A DNA stretch of 64,000 nucleotides. It comes from Demequina sp. NBRC 110055 (GTDB lineage: Bacteria > Actinomycetota > Actinomycetes > Actinomycetales > Demequinaceae). This document shows positions 1 to 9,629 of this stretch, in pieces; position 1 is the first letter of the stretch; each line of letters opens with the position of its first letter. The position numbers and the translations under genes were made by a program. Below the pieces are notes generated by a model, which was not told the DNA's origin, searched no databases, and saw only the letters and a list, made by a program, of their open reading frames with translations. The stretch lies in the NCBI RefSeq assembly GCF_002090135.1, contig NZ_BBRL01000009.1:124001-188000 (forward strand), in the 5' to 3' direction.

Positions 1-1092
1 GGAGGCACCTAGTCCCGCCATGGCGACGGCCAGCAGGATCATCGCGGGCCAGAAGATTCCCTCCCAGCCCGGTGCGGCCGTGTGGTCCACGCCCTCCATC
101 ACCAGCACCACGACGCCGAACATCACCGCGAAGGCGCCGAAGGTGGTGATGGCGCGCGCGATTGCCACGCCATGGCGATGCACGTGCGCGACGGGTCCCG
201 AGAAGAGTGACACCAGGATGGTTCCCACCGCCCCGGCGGCGGTCAACGCCCCCACCGTGAGCGAACCTCCACCCACCACCGTCGCACCGAGCGCGGGGAA
301 CAGCACATAGGGGCGACCGAAGGTCATCGCCACGACGTCAACGATGAAACTCATCCTGATGTTGGGGCTACGTCGCAGGAACCCTGCCCCCTCGCGGAGC
401 ATGCCCCACCCCGCCTCCACCTGACGCCCCAGGCGCGGCAGCGCAGGCAAGGTCCACACGCCCAGGAAGCCCGCCGTGAACAGGATCGCGTCGATCGCGA
501 ACGTCCATGCGAGACCGACCGACGAGGCCATCACGCCCGCAAGCGCCGGCCCGAGCGTTAGCGTCGCGCCAAACGCGATGCCGTTGAGCGCGGTGGCACG
601 CGACACCAGGTGTGGCGCGAGGATGCGCCCCACGACCGAGCCGCGGGTCGCGCTCGAGATGGTGGACGCGACCGCGTTGAGGGTCGTCACCACATAGAAC
701 GGCCACACGGGTGCGTGGCCACCGTCGGCATGACGCGCGACGTCCCAGGCCGCGAGCGCAACAAGAGCGAGCGTCGAGGACCATGCCACGAGCGACGAGG
801 CAATGAGTAGCCGGCGGCGGTCAAAGACGTCGGCGAGGACACCTCCCCACAACCCGGCCACGATCATGGGCAGCAGGGCGATGCCGCCCACGAGCCCCAC
901 GGCGAACGTGGACGAGGTGATCTCGTAGATCTGCAGGCCGACCGCGACGACCGTCATCTGAGCGCCGATACCCGCGACGGCGCCGCCAATCCACAGCCGC
1001 GCGAACGCGGGCGACTCCTTCAACGGCGCGAGATCGACCAGGCGCCGCCGACGCGCTGGCGGTGCGGCCGTGCCCGGCTCCTCGTGACTCAC
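1..1092 (-). CDS. MFS transporter, EntS-like (partial)
   Basis: This is a multi-pass membrane protein of the major facilitator superfamily, probably a drug or siderophore exporter. Translation from the GTG gives a basic N-terminal tail, then hydrophobic helices and the loop LADVFDRRRLL, matching the conserved MFS motif A between helices 2 and 3. The C terminus is cut by the window edge, so only 364 codons are visible of the usual 400-430. The GTG was chosen because TAGACT lies exactly 6 nt upstream, as in other leaderless genes here. It is transcribed divergently from the lipoprotein gene. Substrate is unknown; MFS membership is secure. Confidence 0.85.
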   Translation of the reverse strand, partial: MSHEEPGTAAPPARRRRLVDLAPLKESPAFARLWIGGAVAGIGAQMTVVAVGLQIYEITSSTFAVGLVGGIALLPMIVAGLWGGVLADVFDRRRLLIASSLVAWSSTLALVALAAWDVARHADGGHAPVWPFYVVTTLNAVASTISSATRGSVVGRILAPHLVSRATALNGIAFGATLTLGPALAGVMASSVGLAWTFAIDAILFTAGFLGVWTLPALPRLGRQVEAGWGMLREGAGFLRRSPNIRMSFIVDVVAMTFGRPYVLFPALGATVVGGGSLTVGALTAAGAVGTILVSLFSGPVAHVHRHGVAIARAITTFGAFAVMFGVVVLVMEGVDHTAAPGWEGIFWPAMILLAVAMAGLGAS

Positions 1093-1098
1093 CGCGGC

Positions 1099-1104
1099 AG
1101 TCTA
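1099..1104 (-). promoter_or_regulatory. Putative -10 element for the leaderless MFS gene
   Basis: On the minus strand TAGACT is followed by 6 nt and then the GTG start. No ribosome binding site is present. The spacing would put the transcript start at the start codon. Confidence 0.5.
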
Positions 1105-1219
1105 CGGGCGAGCACGTGACAGCGCGGCCGCGAGGTTCTAGCCTCGAGTCACCGGGCGAGGGGGACCCGGCGTAGGCGGGCCGCGGCCGACCCGCCTGCG
1201 GAGTTGAGGGGAGGTCGGC

Positions 1220-1867
1220 GTGCACCATGTTTCTCATCACGCGCGGGCCCGTCACGGCGCGTGGGCCAGCGGCGTCGTCATGGCACTGATGCTGTCCGGC
1301 TGCCTCTCCGGGCCGGGCACCTTCGAGCCACCCGCCCTTCCCACCGCAGGCGCGTCCGAGACGGCGCTACCAAGGTCGGAACCCACCCCCGGCACGACGC
1401 AAGGCGGGGCGGGGGTGGCAGCCATCGCGGCATCGGCCTGCGGCCTCCTCGACGGCGCCACCCTCGCAAGCGCGACGGGGCACGCGATGGAGCCCGCCGC
1501 CACCGCGGACGACCCCGACGCGCACACCGATGCGCTGCCCACATGCAGGTGGGTGTCTGCCGACGCTCGCGACGACGCGACCCAGACTGCCGAGGTGACC
1601 GTCATGGTCGACCCCACGATCACCGACATCGGAGCGTTCGTCGAGCAGGCCACGGCCGATGCCGACGCCGACGGCCTACCCCATACCCATCTGGCCGTCG
1701 AGGGCGCGGACGTCGCCTTTGGCGGCGACGGCGATGGCTTCGCGGCGGTGGTGGTGGTCTTTGCAGGCGTGGTTCACCAGGTGATTTACTCCGCGCCGGA
1801 CGACGACGATCGTCTGCAGGTCGCCGAGCGACTCGCCGAGGAGATGGCGCAGCGCTCGCACCGATAG
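1220..1867 (+). CDS. Secreted lipoprotein, DUF3558-like
   Basis: This is a probable cell-surface lipoprotein of 215 aa. A signal peptide ends in the lipobox LMLSGC near residue 28, followed by a Pro/Thr/Ala-rich linker. The mature domain begins ACGLLDGATL and contains an ALPTCRW segment, the two-cysteine arrangement seen in actinobacterial DUF3558-type lipoproteins. The function of that family is unknown. The GTG start is preceded at good distance by GGGGAGG. It stands alone, divergent from the MFS gene and upstream of pepN. Family assignment rests on pattern only. Confidence 0.7.
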   Translation: MHHVSHHARARHGAWASGVVMALMLSGCLSGPGTFEPPALPTAGASETALPRSEPTPGTTQGGAGVAAIAASACGLLDGATLASATGHAMEPAATADDPDAHTDALPTCRWVSADARDDATQTAEVTVMVDPTITDIGAFVEQATADADADGLPHTHLAVEGADVAFGGDGDGFAAVVVVFAGVVHQVIYSAPDDDDRLQVAERLAEEMAQRSHR

Positions 1868-1950
1868 GAGCGTCGGTCCCTCGGGCTCGTTCGCTCTTGG
1901 CCAAGCCGTCCAATGCGTGCCGTTTGCGCCACGCGTGACAGAATCGCCTC

Positions 1951-4539
1951 ATGCCTGGTACTAACCTCACCCGCGCGGAGGCCGAAGCCCGCGCCGCCAT
2001 CGTCTCCACCGAGGCGTATGCAGTCGAGCTCGACCTCACCACCTCCGAGGAGACCTTCCGCTCGACGTCAACCGTCCGCTTTGGCGCCACCGCCGGCGAG
2101 ACGACCTTCATCGACCTGATCGCCCCGGCCGTCCACCGCATCGTGCTCAATGGCGAGGACCTCGACCCCGCCGAACACTTCGCGGACAGCCGCATCACGC
2201 TGCCGAACCTTGCCGAGCACAACGAACTCGTCGTCGAGGCCGAGTGCGCGTACATGAACACCGGCGAGGGCCTGCACCGCTTTGTGGACCCTGAGGATGG
2301 CGAGGTCTACCTCTACAGCCAGTTCGAGGTGGCCGACACGCGCCGCATGTACGCCGTGTTCGAGCAGCCCGACCTCAAGGCCACGTTTCAGTTCACGGTG
2401 ACCGCACCCGAGCACTGGCACGTGCTGAGCAACAACCCCGGCACGTTCTCCCCCGTCGACGGCACCATCACGATCGCCGACGTCGAGCGCGGCAAGGTCC
2501 GCTGGGAGTTCACCGAGACGGTGAAGCTGCCGTGCTACGTCACCGCCCTCGTCGCAGGCCCGTACCACGAGGTCCAGGGGACGGTGCAGTCCCGCAAGGG
2601 CGAGCTGCGCGCGAACGTGTACTGCCGCGCCGCTCTCGCCCCGTACCTCGACGCGGACGTGATCCTCGACGACACCCAGCAGGGCTTCACGTTCTACGAG
2701 GACAAGTTTCAGTACGACTACCCGTTCGAGAAGTACGACCAGATCTTCGTGCCCGAGTTCAACGCGGGCGCCATGGAGAACGCGGGCTGTGTCACGTTCC
2801 TCGAGGACTACGTGTTCCGCTCCAAGCCGCCGCAGGCCCGTGTCGAGCGCCGCACCGTCACCGTGCTGCACGAGCTCGCCCACATGTGGTTCGGCGACCT
2901 CGTCACCATGAAGTGGTGGAACGACTTGTGGCTGAACGAGTCGTTCGCCGAGTACGCCTCGACGGTGGCGACCGTCGAGACCACGAAGTGGAAGAACAAC
3001 TGGGTCACCTTCAACGCCCTCGAGAAGACCTGGGCGGCGCGTCAGGACCAGCTCCCGAGCACGCACCCGATCATGGCGGACATCAAGGACCTCGAGGACG
3101 TCGAGGTCAACTTTGACGGCATCACGTACGCCAAGGGCGCCTCGGTGCTGCGCCAGCTCGCCGCGTGGGTGGGCCAGGACGAGTTCTTCGCCGGCGTCGC
3201 CGAGTACTTCCGCAAGCACCACCACTCGAACACCACCCTGCGCGACCTGCTCGTCGAGCTCGAGGCCACCAGCGGCCGCGACCTGTCCGGCTGGTCGGAG
3301 GTGTGGCTCGAGAAGGCCGGCATCACGACGCTGCGTCCCGAGATCGAGCTGGACTCGAACGACGACATCGCGGCCTTCGCGGTGCTGCAGGAGGTGCCCG
3401 AGGAGTGGCCCACGCAGCGTCCGCACCGTCTCGGCATCGGCGGCTATGACGTCGTCGTCGACGACAAGGGTGTGACGCGCCTGGAGCAGTCCATGCACGT
3501 CGAGATCGACGTGCGCGGCGAGCGCACCGACGTCGCGGAGCTGGTCGGCAAGCACCGCCCCGCGCTGATCCTGGTGAACGACGGCGACCTCGCCTACGCC
3601 AAGGTGCGCCTGGACGACCAGTCCCTCGCGACCGCCGTCGAGCACGTGGGCGCCTTCACCGACCCGCTGGCCCGCTCGATGGTGCTGACCGCCGCGTGGG
3701 ACATGACTCGCGACGGAGAGATGCCGGCACGCCAGTACATCGACCTGGTGCTGAAGAACATCGGCCGTGAGACCGAGTCGACGACGGTGATGGTGCTGCT
3801 GCGTCAGCTCACCACCACGCTCGCGCTCTACGTCCACCCCGCTCACGAGGAGGACGCCGCTCAGCACGTCGCCGAGCAGCTGTGGAAGCTCGCGATCGAG
3901 GCGATTGCAGGCTCCGACAACCAGCTGCAGTTTGTGCGCGCGTTCGCCGCGCACGCCCAGTCCGACCTGCACCTGGACAACCTCCAGGGCCTCATCGACG
4001 AGAAGCTCCACCTGGAGGGCCTCGAGATCGACAAGGACCTGCAGTGGGACCTGCTCATCGGCCTGGTCGCCGGCGGTCGTGCCGGCGAGGTGGCCATCGA
4101 GCTGCAGCTCGCGAAGGACGGCTCGGCCTCGGGCCAGCGTCGCGCCGCTCACGCGCGTGCGGCGATCCCCACCGCCGAGGGCAAGCGCGCCACCTGGAAT
4201 GCACTCGTCAACGCCGAGAAGGACATGCCGAACGCGCTGCAGTATGAGGCGACCGCAGGCTTCACGCACGTGCACGACCTCGCACTGCTTGAGCCCTACG
4301 TCGACGAGTACTTCGCGTCCGTGCGTCGGATCTACGCGGACAAGACCAACGAGATCGCCACCAACCTCATCGAGGGCCTCTACCCCACCGAACTCGCGGG
4401 CCGCGTCGCGGACCTGCAGGACAAGGCGGACCAGTGGCTCGAGGCGAACGCGGACGCGCACGACGCGCTGAAGCGGCTCATCGTCGAGGGTCGCGACGGC
4501 GTGCGCCGGGCCCTGGCGAACCAGGAGCGCGACTACTAA
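1951..4539 (+). CDS. pepN: Aminopeptidase N (M1 family), copy 1
   Basis: This cytoplasmic zinc metallopeptidase removes N-terminal residues from peptides. The 862-aa product has the usual actinobacterial PepN length. The substrate-recognition motif GAMEN is at about residues 273-277, and the zinc site HELAH begins near residue 307, with the downstream glutamate in WLNESFAEY. An ERAP1-like helical C-terminal domain follows. The ATG lies 6 nt after CAGAAT, a weak -10-like word, and there is no clear ribosome binding site. A strong terminator follows and a second pepN comes next, so this is a tandem paralogue pair transcribed separately. Confidence 0.96.
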   Translation: MPGTNLTRAEAEARAAIVSTEAYAVELDLTTSEETFRSTSTVRFGATAGETTFIDLIAPAVHRIVLNGEDLDPAEHFADSRITLPNLAEHNELVVEAECAYMNTGEGLHRFVDPEDGEVYLYSQFEVADTRRMYAVFEQPDLKATFQFTVTAPEHWHVLSNNPGTFSPVDGTITIADVERGKVRWEFTETVKLPCYVTALVAGPYHEVQGTVQSRKGELRANVYCRAALAPYLDADVILDDTQQGFTFYEDKFQYDYPFEKYDQIFVPEFNAGAMENAGCVTFLEDYVFRSKPPQARVERRTVTVLHELAHMWFGDLVTMKWWNDLWLNESFAEYASTVATVETTKWKNNWVTFNALEKTWAARQDQLPSTHPIMADIKDLEDVEVNFDGITYAKGASVLRQLAAWVGQDEFFAGVAEYFRKHHHSNTTLRDLLVELEATSGRDLSGWSEVWLEKAGITTLRPEIELDSNDDIAAFAVLQEVPEEWPTQRPHRLGIGGYDVVVDDKGVTRLEQSMHVEIDVRGERTDVAELVGKHRPALILVNDGDLAYAKVRLDDQSLATAVEHVGAFTDPLARSMVLTAAWDMTRDGEMPARQYIDLVLKNIGRETESTTVMVLLRQLTTTLALYVHPAHEEDAAQHVAEQLWKLAIEAIAGSDNQLQFVRAFAAHAQSDLHLDNLQGLIDEKLHLEGLEIDKDLQWDLLIGLVAGGRAGEVAIELQLAKDGSASGQRRAAHARAAIPTAEGKRATWNALVNAEKDMPNALQYEATAGFTHVHDLALLEPYVDEYFASVRRIYADKTNEIATNLIEGLYPTELAGRVADLQDKADQWLEANADAHDALKRLIVEGRDGVRRALANQERDY

Positions 4540-4551
4540 ATCGCTCGCACG

Positions 4552-4592
4552 AAGCGGCGGGGACGGCCTCCTGGCCGTCCCCGCCGCTTTTT
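4552..4592 (+). terminator. Rho-independent terminator after pepN copy 1
   Basis: A perfect 17-bp stem (4552-4568 with 4573-4589) with loop TCCT runs into a T5 tract. It is the strongest classical terminator in the window and starts 12 nt after the stop codon. Confidence 0.9.
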
Positions 4593-4596
4593 GTGC

Positions 4597-4646
4597 GGCC
4601 GATGCCGTGGCGAGCTCGCATACGAGGGCCCGCCACGGCATCGGCC
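4597..4646. repeat. Inverted repeat built from the GGCATCGGCC word
   Basis: Two perfect 16-nt arms (4597-4612 and 4631-4646) flank an 18-nt spacer. Each arm is one copy of the interspersed word CCACGGCATCGGCC in opposite orientation. The repeat lies between the pepN1 terminator and the pepN2 start and has no T tract, so it is not simply a terminator. Confidence 0.75.
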
Positions 4647-4686
4647 CGTCTCACGTCCCCGGCCGTGGCATGGGAGACTGGCCCGC

Positions 4687-7230
4687 ATGGCCACCACCCT
4701 CACGAGGGACGAGGCAACGGCGCGAGCCGCCGTGTTGTCGTCCGCCGAATACCGCGTCCATTTCGACTTCACGGGAACGGGTGACACGTTCCGGTCGACG
4801 ACGACGGTGATCTTCGACGCGGCGCGCGACTCGGCGACATTCCTCGACCTCGTCGGACGCGCCGTGAGCGTGTCGGTCAACGGCGAGGAGGCGGACGCGG
4901 CGGCCGCGCATGTGGACGACCGCCTCTACCTCGCGGGCCTTCACGGACCCACCGAGGTGGTCGTCGAGGCCGAGTGCGACTACCGCACCACCGGTCAGGG
5001 CATTCATCGTTTTGTGGACGCGGCGACGGGTGACTGGTACCTCTACAGCCAGTTCGCGACGGACGACGCCCGCGGCGCGTTCGCGGTGTTCGACCAGCCC
5101 GACATCAAGGGCACGTTCCAGTTCACCGTGACCGCGCCCGCGGCCTGGCAGGTCATCTCCAACTCCGTCCAGCCGCAGCCCGTCGACGCCGGCGACGGCG
5201 CGCTGACCTGGGAGTTTGCCCCCACCGTGCCGCTGCCGTGCTACGCCGCAGCCGTCGTGGCCGGCCCGTACGTGTACGAGGAGGCGGTGCTCCAGTCCGC
5301 GAAGGGCGAGATCCCGGCGCGCGTGTATGGGCGCCCCGAGGTCGCCGAGCACCTCGCCGCCGAGCGGCTGTTCGCGGACGTTCAGGCCGGCATCGCACTG
5401 TACGAGCGCATCTTCGCCACCGAATACCCGTACGACAGTTATGACCAGATCTACGTGCCGCAGTACAACTGGGGCGCCATGGAGAACGCCGGCTGCGTCA
5501 CCATCTCCGAGGACCGCTACCTGTTCCGCACCGAGGTGTCGGACTCCGAGCTCGAGTCGCGCACCAATGTGGTGCTGCACGAGCTCGCGCACATGTGGTT
5601 CGGCAACCTCGTCACCATGCGCTGGTGGGACGACCTGTGGCTGAACGAGTCCTTCGCGGACTTCATCGCGCACCACGCGACGGAGCAGGTCACCGAGTAC
5701 ACGGACGCGTGGGTAGCCTTCGGCGCGGGCCGCAAGTCGGTGGGCTACGTCCAGGATCAACTGCCCACGACGCACCCGGTGCTCGGTGACGTGCCCACGG
5801 TGGAAGCGGTCACCGGCACCTTCGACATGATCACGTACGCGAAGGGCGCCTCGGCGCTGCGCCAGCTCGCCGCCACTCTCGACATGCCCGTGTTCTTCGC
5901 CGGCGTCGCGGCCTACGTCCACGCCCACCACCACGGCAATGCGACCCTCGCGGACCTGTTCGCGGAGCTCGAATCGGCCTCCGGGCGCGACCTGTCCGCG
6001 TGGTCGCGCGCGTGGCTCGAGACGCCCGGCGTCACGACGCTGTCGGCACAGGTGACGACGGACGATGCCGGCGCAGTGACGTCACTCATCGTCTCTGAGG
6101 AGGTGCCCGAGGGGGCGCTGCACCACCCGCACCGGCTCGCGATCGGCGGCTACACGCTGAGCGACGAGGGGCTCACGCGCCGCTGGAAGATCGCGGCGGA
6201 CGTCGCAGGCGAGGCGACCACCATCTCCGAGGCGGTGGGCAAGGCCGCTCCCGACCTGGTGCTCGTCAACGACGGCGACCTCACCTACGCGAAGGTGCGC
6301 CTGGACGCCCGCTCGCTCGCGACCGTCGAGGCGCACATCGCCGAGCTCCACGACCCCATGGCGCAACACCTCGTCCTCGACTCGCTCTGGCACGCGTGCC
6401 GCGACGGCGTGCTACCCGCGGCCCGCTACGTGGGCGTCATCCTGGAGGCCGCGGGCACGCTCGCGAACTCCGAGGTGCTGGGCGCCCACCTCGCCCAGAT
6501 CGCGACCGCGATCCGACGCTACGCTCCCCCGGCCTCCCGCGAGGACCTGGCCGCATCGACGGCGCAACGGCTCTGGCAGCTCCTGGGCGAGGCGGCGCCT
6601 GCCTCGGACACCCAGCTGCAGTTGCTGCGCGCCTTCGCGTCCCTCGTCACCACCGATCAGCAGGCGGACATCGCAGCCCAGCTGCTGGACGGCACGGTCG
6701 CTGTCGACGGCCGCGAGATCGACTCCGAGCTCACGTGGGACCTGGTGACCGCGCTCGCCCAGGCGGGGCGCATGGACGATGCCGGCATCGACGCGCGCCT
6801 CGAGGCCGACCCGTCCAACGCCGGTCAGCGCCGCGCCGCAGGGGCGCGCGCCGCGATCGCGGGCGCCGAGGCCAAGCGGCGTGCTTGGGACTCCATCGCG
6901 CACCCGGACGGCCCGGTGCCGCCCAACGCGATCGCGTTCGCCACCGCGCTGGGCCTGGGACGCTCGCACCGTCCGGAGGACCTCGAGCCGCTCCTCGACG
7001 AAATCCTCACGAGCCTGCGCCCCATGTACGAGTCGATGGCGTCCTTCATGGCCCTGCGCGTGGCGAACTACGTGTTCCCCACGGCACTGGCGGGACGCGT
7101 TCCGGACCTTGCCGCGAGGATCGAACGGTGGCTCGCGGACAACGCCGATGCTCCGTCCACCTTGCTCAAGGCGGTCACCGAGGGGCTCGACGAGATCCGC
7201 CGCGCCGAGCGGGCGCAGCAGGCGGGGTAA
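4687..7230 (+). CDS. pepN: Aminopeptidase N (M1 family), copy 2
   Basis: This is a second cytoplasmic M1 aminopeptidase, 847 aa, clearly paralogous to the preceding gene along its whole length. GAMEN is at about residues 263-267 and HELAH near residue 298, with the third ligand in WLNESFADF. All catalytic residues are intact, so the copy should be active. The start was set at the ATG giving MATTLTRDEA, which aligns with the start of copy 1; a longer frame upstream would run through the inverted repeat. Substrate preference probably differs from copy 1, but this is inference. Confidence 0.95.
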   Translation: MATTLTRDEATARAAVLSSAEYRVHFDFTGTGDTFRSTTTVIFDAARDSATFLDLVGRAVSVSVNGEEADAAAAHVDDRLYLAGLHGPTEVVVEAECDYRTTGQGIHRFVDAATGDWYLYSQFATDDARGAFAVFDQPDIKGTFQFTVTAPAAWQVISNSVQPQPVDAGDGALTWEFAPTVPLPCYAAAVVAGPYVYEEAVLQSAKGEIPARVYGRPEVAEHLAAERLFADVQAGIALYERIFATEYPYDSYDQIYVPQYNWGAMENAGCVTISEDRYLFRTEVSDSELESRTNVVLHELAHMWFGNLVTMRWWDDLWLNESFADFIAHHATEQVTEYTDAWVAFGAGRKSVGYVQDQLPTTHPVLGDVPTVEAVTGTFDMITYAKGASALRQLAATLDMPVFFAGVAAYVHAHHHGNATLADLFAELESASGRDLSAWSRAWLETPGVTTLSAQVTTDDAGAVTSLIVSEEVPEGALHHPHRLAIGGYTLSDEGLTRRWKIAADVAGEATTISEAVGKAAPDLVLVNDGDLTYAKVRLDARSLATVEAHIAELHDPMAQHLVLDSLWHACRDGVLPAARYVGVILEAAGTLANSEVLGAHLAQIATAIRRYAPPASREDLAASTAQRLWQLLGEAAPASDTQLQLLRAFASLVTTDQQADIAAQLLDGTVAVDGREIDSELTWDLVTALAQAGRMDDAGIDARLEADPSNAGQRRAAGARAAIAGAEAKRRAWDSIAHPDGPVPPNAIAFATALGLGRSHRPEDLEPLLDEILTSLRPMYESMASFMALRVANYVFPTALAGRVPDLAARIERWLADNADAPSTLLKAVTEGLDEIRRAERAQQAG

Positions 7231-7263
7231 GCGAGGCCTTTTCCTGGGAGCCCGCGCGCCCTG

Positions 7264-7313
7264 GGAGGCATTCAGTGCCCGGTTTCGCGAAAAAACGGGC
7301 ACTGAATGGCTCC
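7264..7313. repeat. Palindromic element, REP-like, between convergent genes
   Basis: Thirteen perfect base pairs (7269-7281 with 7296-7308) are extended by GGAG/CTCC after one mismatch. The 14-nt loop contains TTTCGCGAAA, itself a palindrome. It lies between convergent pepN2 and malQ and may terminate both, but has no T tract. A related element sits at 48124-48171. Confidence 0.6.
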
Positions 7314-7391
7314 TGCCGCGCAGCGGCGGGCGCGTGGGGGCGCGGTGCGGCGCGGTGCGGGCGGGCCGTGCGGGGCGCAGCGAGCCGACGG

Positions 7392-9533
7392 TCAGGCCTG
7401 GCGGGCCGTGCGGACCGCTTCGAGGAGGCGACGTACCCGCGGGTGCTCGAAGATCTCATCCACGAGCACCGGCACCCCGTTGGCGTCGGCCAGCGGCACC
7501 TGCCAGTTGGGGTACTCCGTGTGCGTGCCGGGGTGGTTCTGCGAGCGGCGCTCGCCCACGGCATCAGTCAACGCCACGGCGGTCAGGAGCGCGGGGGTGT
7601 GCATCGCGAGGCGGTGCACACCGGCGACGAGATCCTCCTCGTTCCAGTCCTCGATCATCCAGTCGCGTGCGCGCAGGTAGGCGACCATGCGCTCGCGCTC
7701 CGCGTCGGACTGTGCGGTGACGGTCTCGATGTCGTCCAGGATCAGACCCAGCTCCTGGCGCACCGGTATGTGCTCGCCGGCAAGGTACGCCGCGGTGGGA
7801 GGAAGGTCGTGAACCGTGACGGAGACGAGGGCATCGGCGCGGTAGTGCTCGGGAGGGGTCGGGGACCCGTCCCACTGCTTCTCGAACAATGCCACCACGG
7901 TGCCGAGCAGCCCTCGCTCGTTGAGGTAGTCGGACACCCACGGCTCGAGGGTGCCCAGGTCCTCGCCGATGACGATCGCGCCGGCACGGTCGGCCTCGAG
8001 CGCGAGGATGCCGATCAGCGCCTCGTGGTCGAAGTTCACGTAGACGCCGTCGGAGGGCTCGTGCCCGGCGGGTACCCACCATTGGCGGAAGAGCCCGAGG
8101 ATGTGGTCGATGCGCAGGGCGCCGGCGTGACGCACCGCGGCGCGCACCACGTCACGGAACGGCAGGTACGCGGCGGCCTCGAGGGCGCGCGGTTGCCACG
8201 GCGGCTGGGACCACGACTGGCCGCGCTGGTTGTACATGTCCGCGGGCGCCCCCACGGCGATGCCGTCGGCCAGCACACGGCCGAGGGCCCAGGCATCGGC
8301 CCCCTCGGGGTGGACGCCCACAGCGAGGTCGGTCATCACGCCGATGCTCATGCCGGCTTCGCGCGCCACGCGCTGCGCCCGCGACAACTGCTCGTCGCAG
8401 ACCCACTGCAACCACGCATGGTAGAGCACCCGGTCGGCGTGCTCCTCGCGCCACGCGTCGACGGCTGCTGGCTGGCGCTGGGCGAGTTCCTCCGGCCACG
8501 GCACGCCGCGGTGAGCCTCCGCGATCGACGACCAGGTCGCGAAGTCCTCAAGCGCGCTTCCCTCGCGCAGGCAGAACGCCTCGAACGCCGCCTGGCGTCC
8601 CGCCGAGCGTGGCGCCGCGAAGACCTTCTCGAGCGCCGCCGCCTTCATCCGCCATACGCTGTCGCGGTCGATGCGATCCGTACTCGCGTTGGAGCGGCGC
8701 GGCCGTTCGGCCTCCCACTCAAGGACGGCACGCTGTTGGGAGGGCAGGTAGGCGACCTCGGGGATGTCCTCGATGCGGATGTACAGCGGCGACAAGAACC
8801 GGCGCGACGTCGGCAGGTACGGGGACGGTTCGATGGGGGGCACGGGCTCGGTCGCGTGCAGCGGGTTGATCTGGATGAAGTCGGCGCCGGCGGCTGCCGA
8901 GAGTGCGCCGAGGTCGGCGAGGTCGCCGAAGTCGCCGATGCCCCACGAGCGCTCCGAACGCACCGAATACAACTGGGCCGCCAGGCCCCAGGGACGCCGC
9001 GCGCGCACCTCAGAGGGCAGCGGCACATGCTCGGGCACGATCACCACATAGCCGCGGGCGCGCACGCCCGTGGTGCGCGCCTCCACACGGTGCCAGCCCA
9101 GCGGAAGGTCAGCGGGGATCTCGAACGTGGCGCGACCGATGAGGCGTGGACCGACCTGGCGAGGCTCGACGAGCACGTCACGTTGGCCGAGGTCGCGGGC
9201 CGAACCATCCTCGAGCGTGAGGGTGACCGCGGCCGGCTCGCCGTGGGTGACGTGGACGGGAAGATCCCGGTGCTGGCCTACGCGCACCACCGTCACGGGC
9301 GGCACGAGCCTGGCCCACGGCAGGTCCTCGAGAGCGGCACGCGACGCCTCGCATGCGGCGTCATCGCCGGCGGCGACGCCCATCGCCGCGAGGGCCGCAC
9401 GCACCGACGCCGTCGAGCTCGCACGCGGGTTGCCGTCCCAGCCGGTGTAGGTCAGGGACACGCCGCAGGCGCGTGCGAGGGCGGCAAGCGCCTCGCTGGG
9501 CGCCTCAGCATCGTTCAGGGGGTGCGTGTCCAC
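7392..9533 (-). CDS. malQ: 4-alpha-glucanotransferase (GH77)
   Basis: This cytoplasmic enzyme transfers alpha-1,4-glucan segments in maltodextrin and glycogen metabolism. The 713-aa product has an N-terminal beta-sandwich extension typical of actinobacterial MalQ and a GH77 catalytic barrel. Visible motifs are APADMYNQRGQSW, the nucleophile region LRIDHILGLF, and the acid/base region VIGEDLGTLE. The start was set at the GTG giving VDTHPLNDAE, preceded by GGATAGG; a much longer upstream frame is only a shadow of mscS. It is transcribed alone, convergent with pepN2 and divergent from mscS. Confidence 0.94.
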   Translation of the reverse strand: MDTHPLNDAEAPSEALAALARACGVSLTYTGWDGNPRASSTASVRAALAAMGVAAGDDAACEASRAALEDLPWARLVPPVTVVRVGQHRDLPVHVTHGEPAAVTLTLEDGSARDLGQRDVLVEPRQVGPRLIGRATFEIPADLPLGWHRVEARTTGVRARGYVVIVPEHVPLPSEVRARRPWGLAAQLYSVRSERSWGIGDFGDLADLGALSAAAGADFIQINPLHATEPVPPIEPSPYLPTSRRFLSPLYIRIEDIPEVAYLPSQQRAVLEWEAERPRRSNASTDRIDRDSVWRMKAAALEKVFAAPRSAGRQAAFEAFCLREGSALEDFATWSSIAEAHRGVPWPEELAQRQPAAVDAWREEHADRVLYHAWLQWVCDEQLSRAQRVAREAGMSIGVMTDLAVGVHPEGADAWALGRVLADGIAVGAPADMYNQRGQSWSQPPWQPRALEAAAYLPFRDVVRAAVRHAGALRIDHILGLFRQWWVPAGHEPSDGVYVNFDHEALIGILALEADRAGAIVIGEDLGTLEPWVSDYLNERGLLGTVVALFEKQWDGSPTPPEHYRADALVSVTVHDLPPTAAYLAGEHIPVRQELGLILDDIETVTAQSDAERERMVAYLRARDWMIEDWNEEDLVAGVHRLAMHTPALLTAVALTDAVGERRSQNHPGTHTEYPNWQVPLADANGVPVLVDEIFEHPRVRRLLEAVRTARQA

Positions 9534-9629
9534 GCACCTATCCTGCCAGGTTCGAGCCAGTTTTCCAGGGTGATGTTGGTCCCGTGAGCGCCGTCTGGCG
9601 GGGACGTGGTTACCCTGGGAGGCGTGTCT

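Noticed and set aside
2068-4641. An 857-codon open frame on the strand opposite pepN copy 1
   Set aside because: High-GC codon bias leaves antisense frames open. The translation is Val/Leu/His/Arg-rich without domain motifs, while the plus strand encodes a complete PepN.
6396-9587. A 1063-codon plus-strand frame spanning pepN2 and malQ
   Set aside because: It overlaps two well-supported genes in other frames and has Arg/Gly/Pro-rich low-complexity translation.
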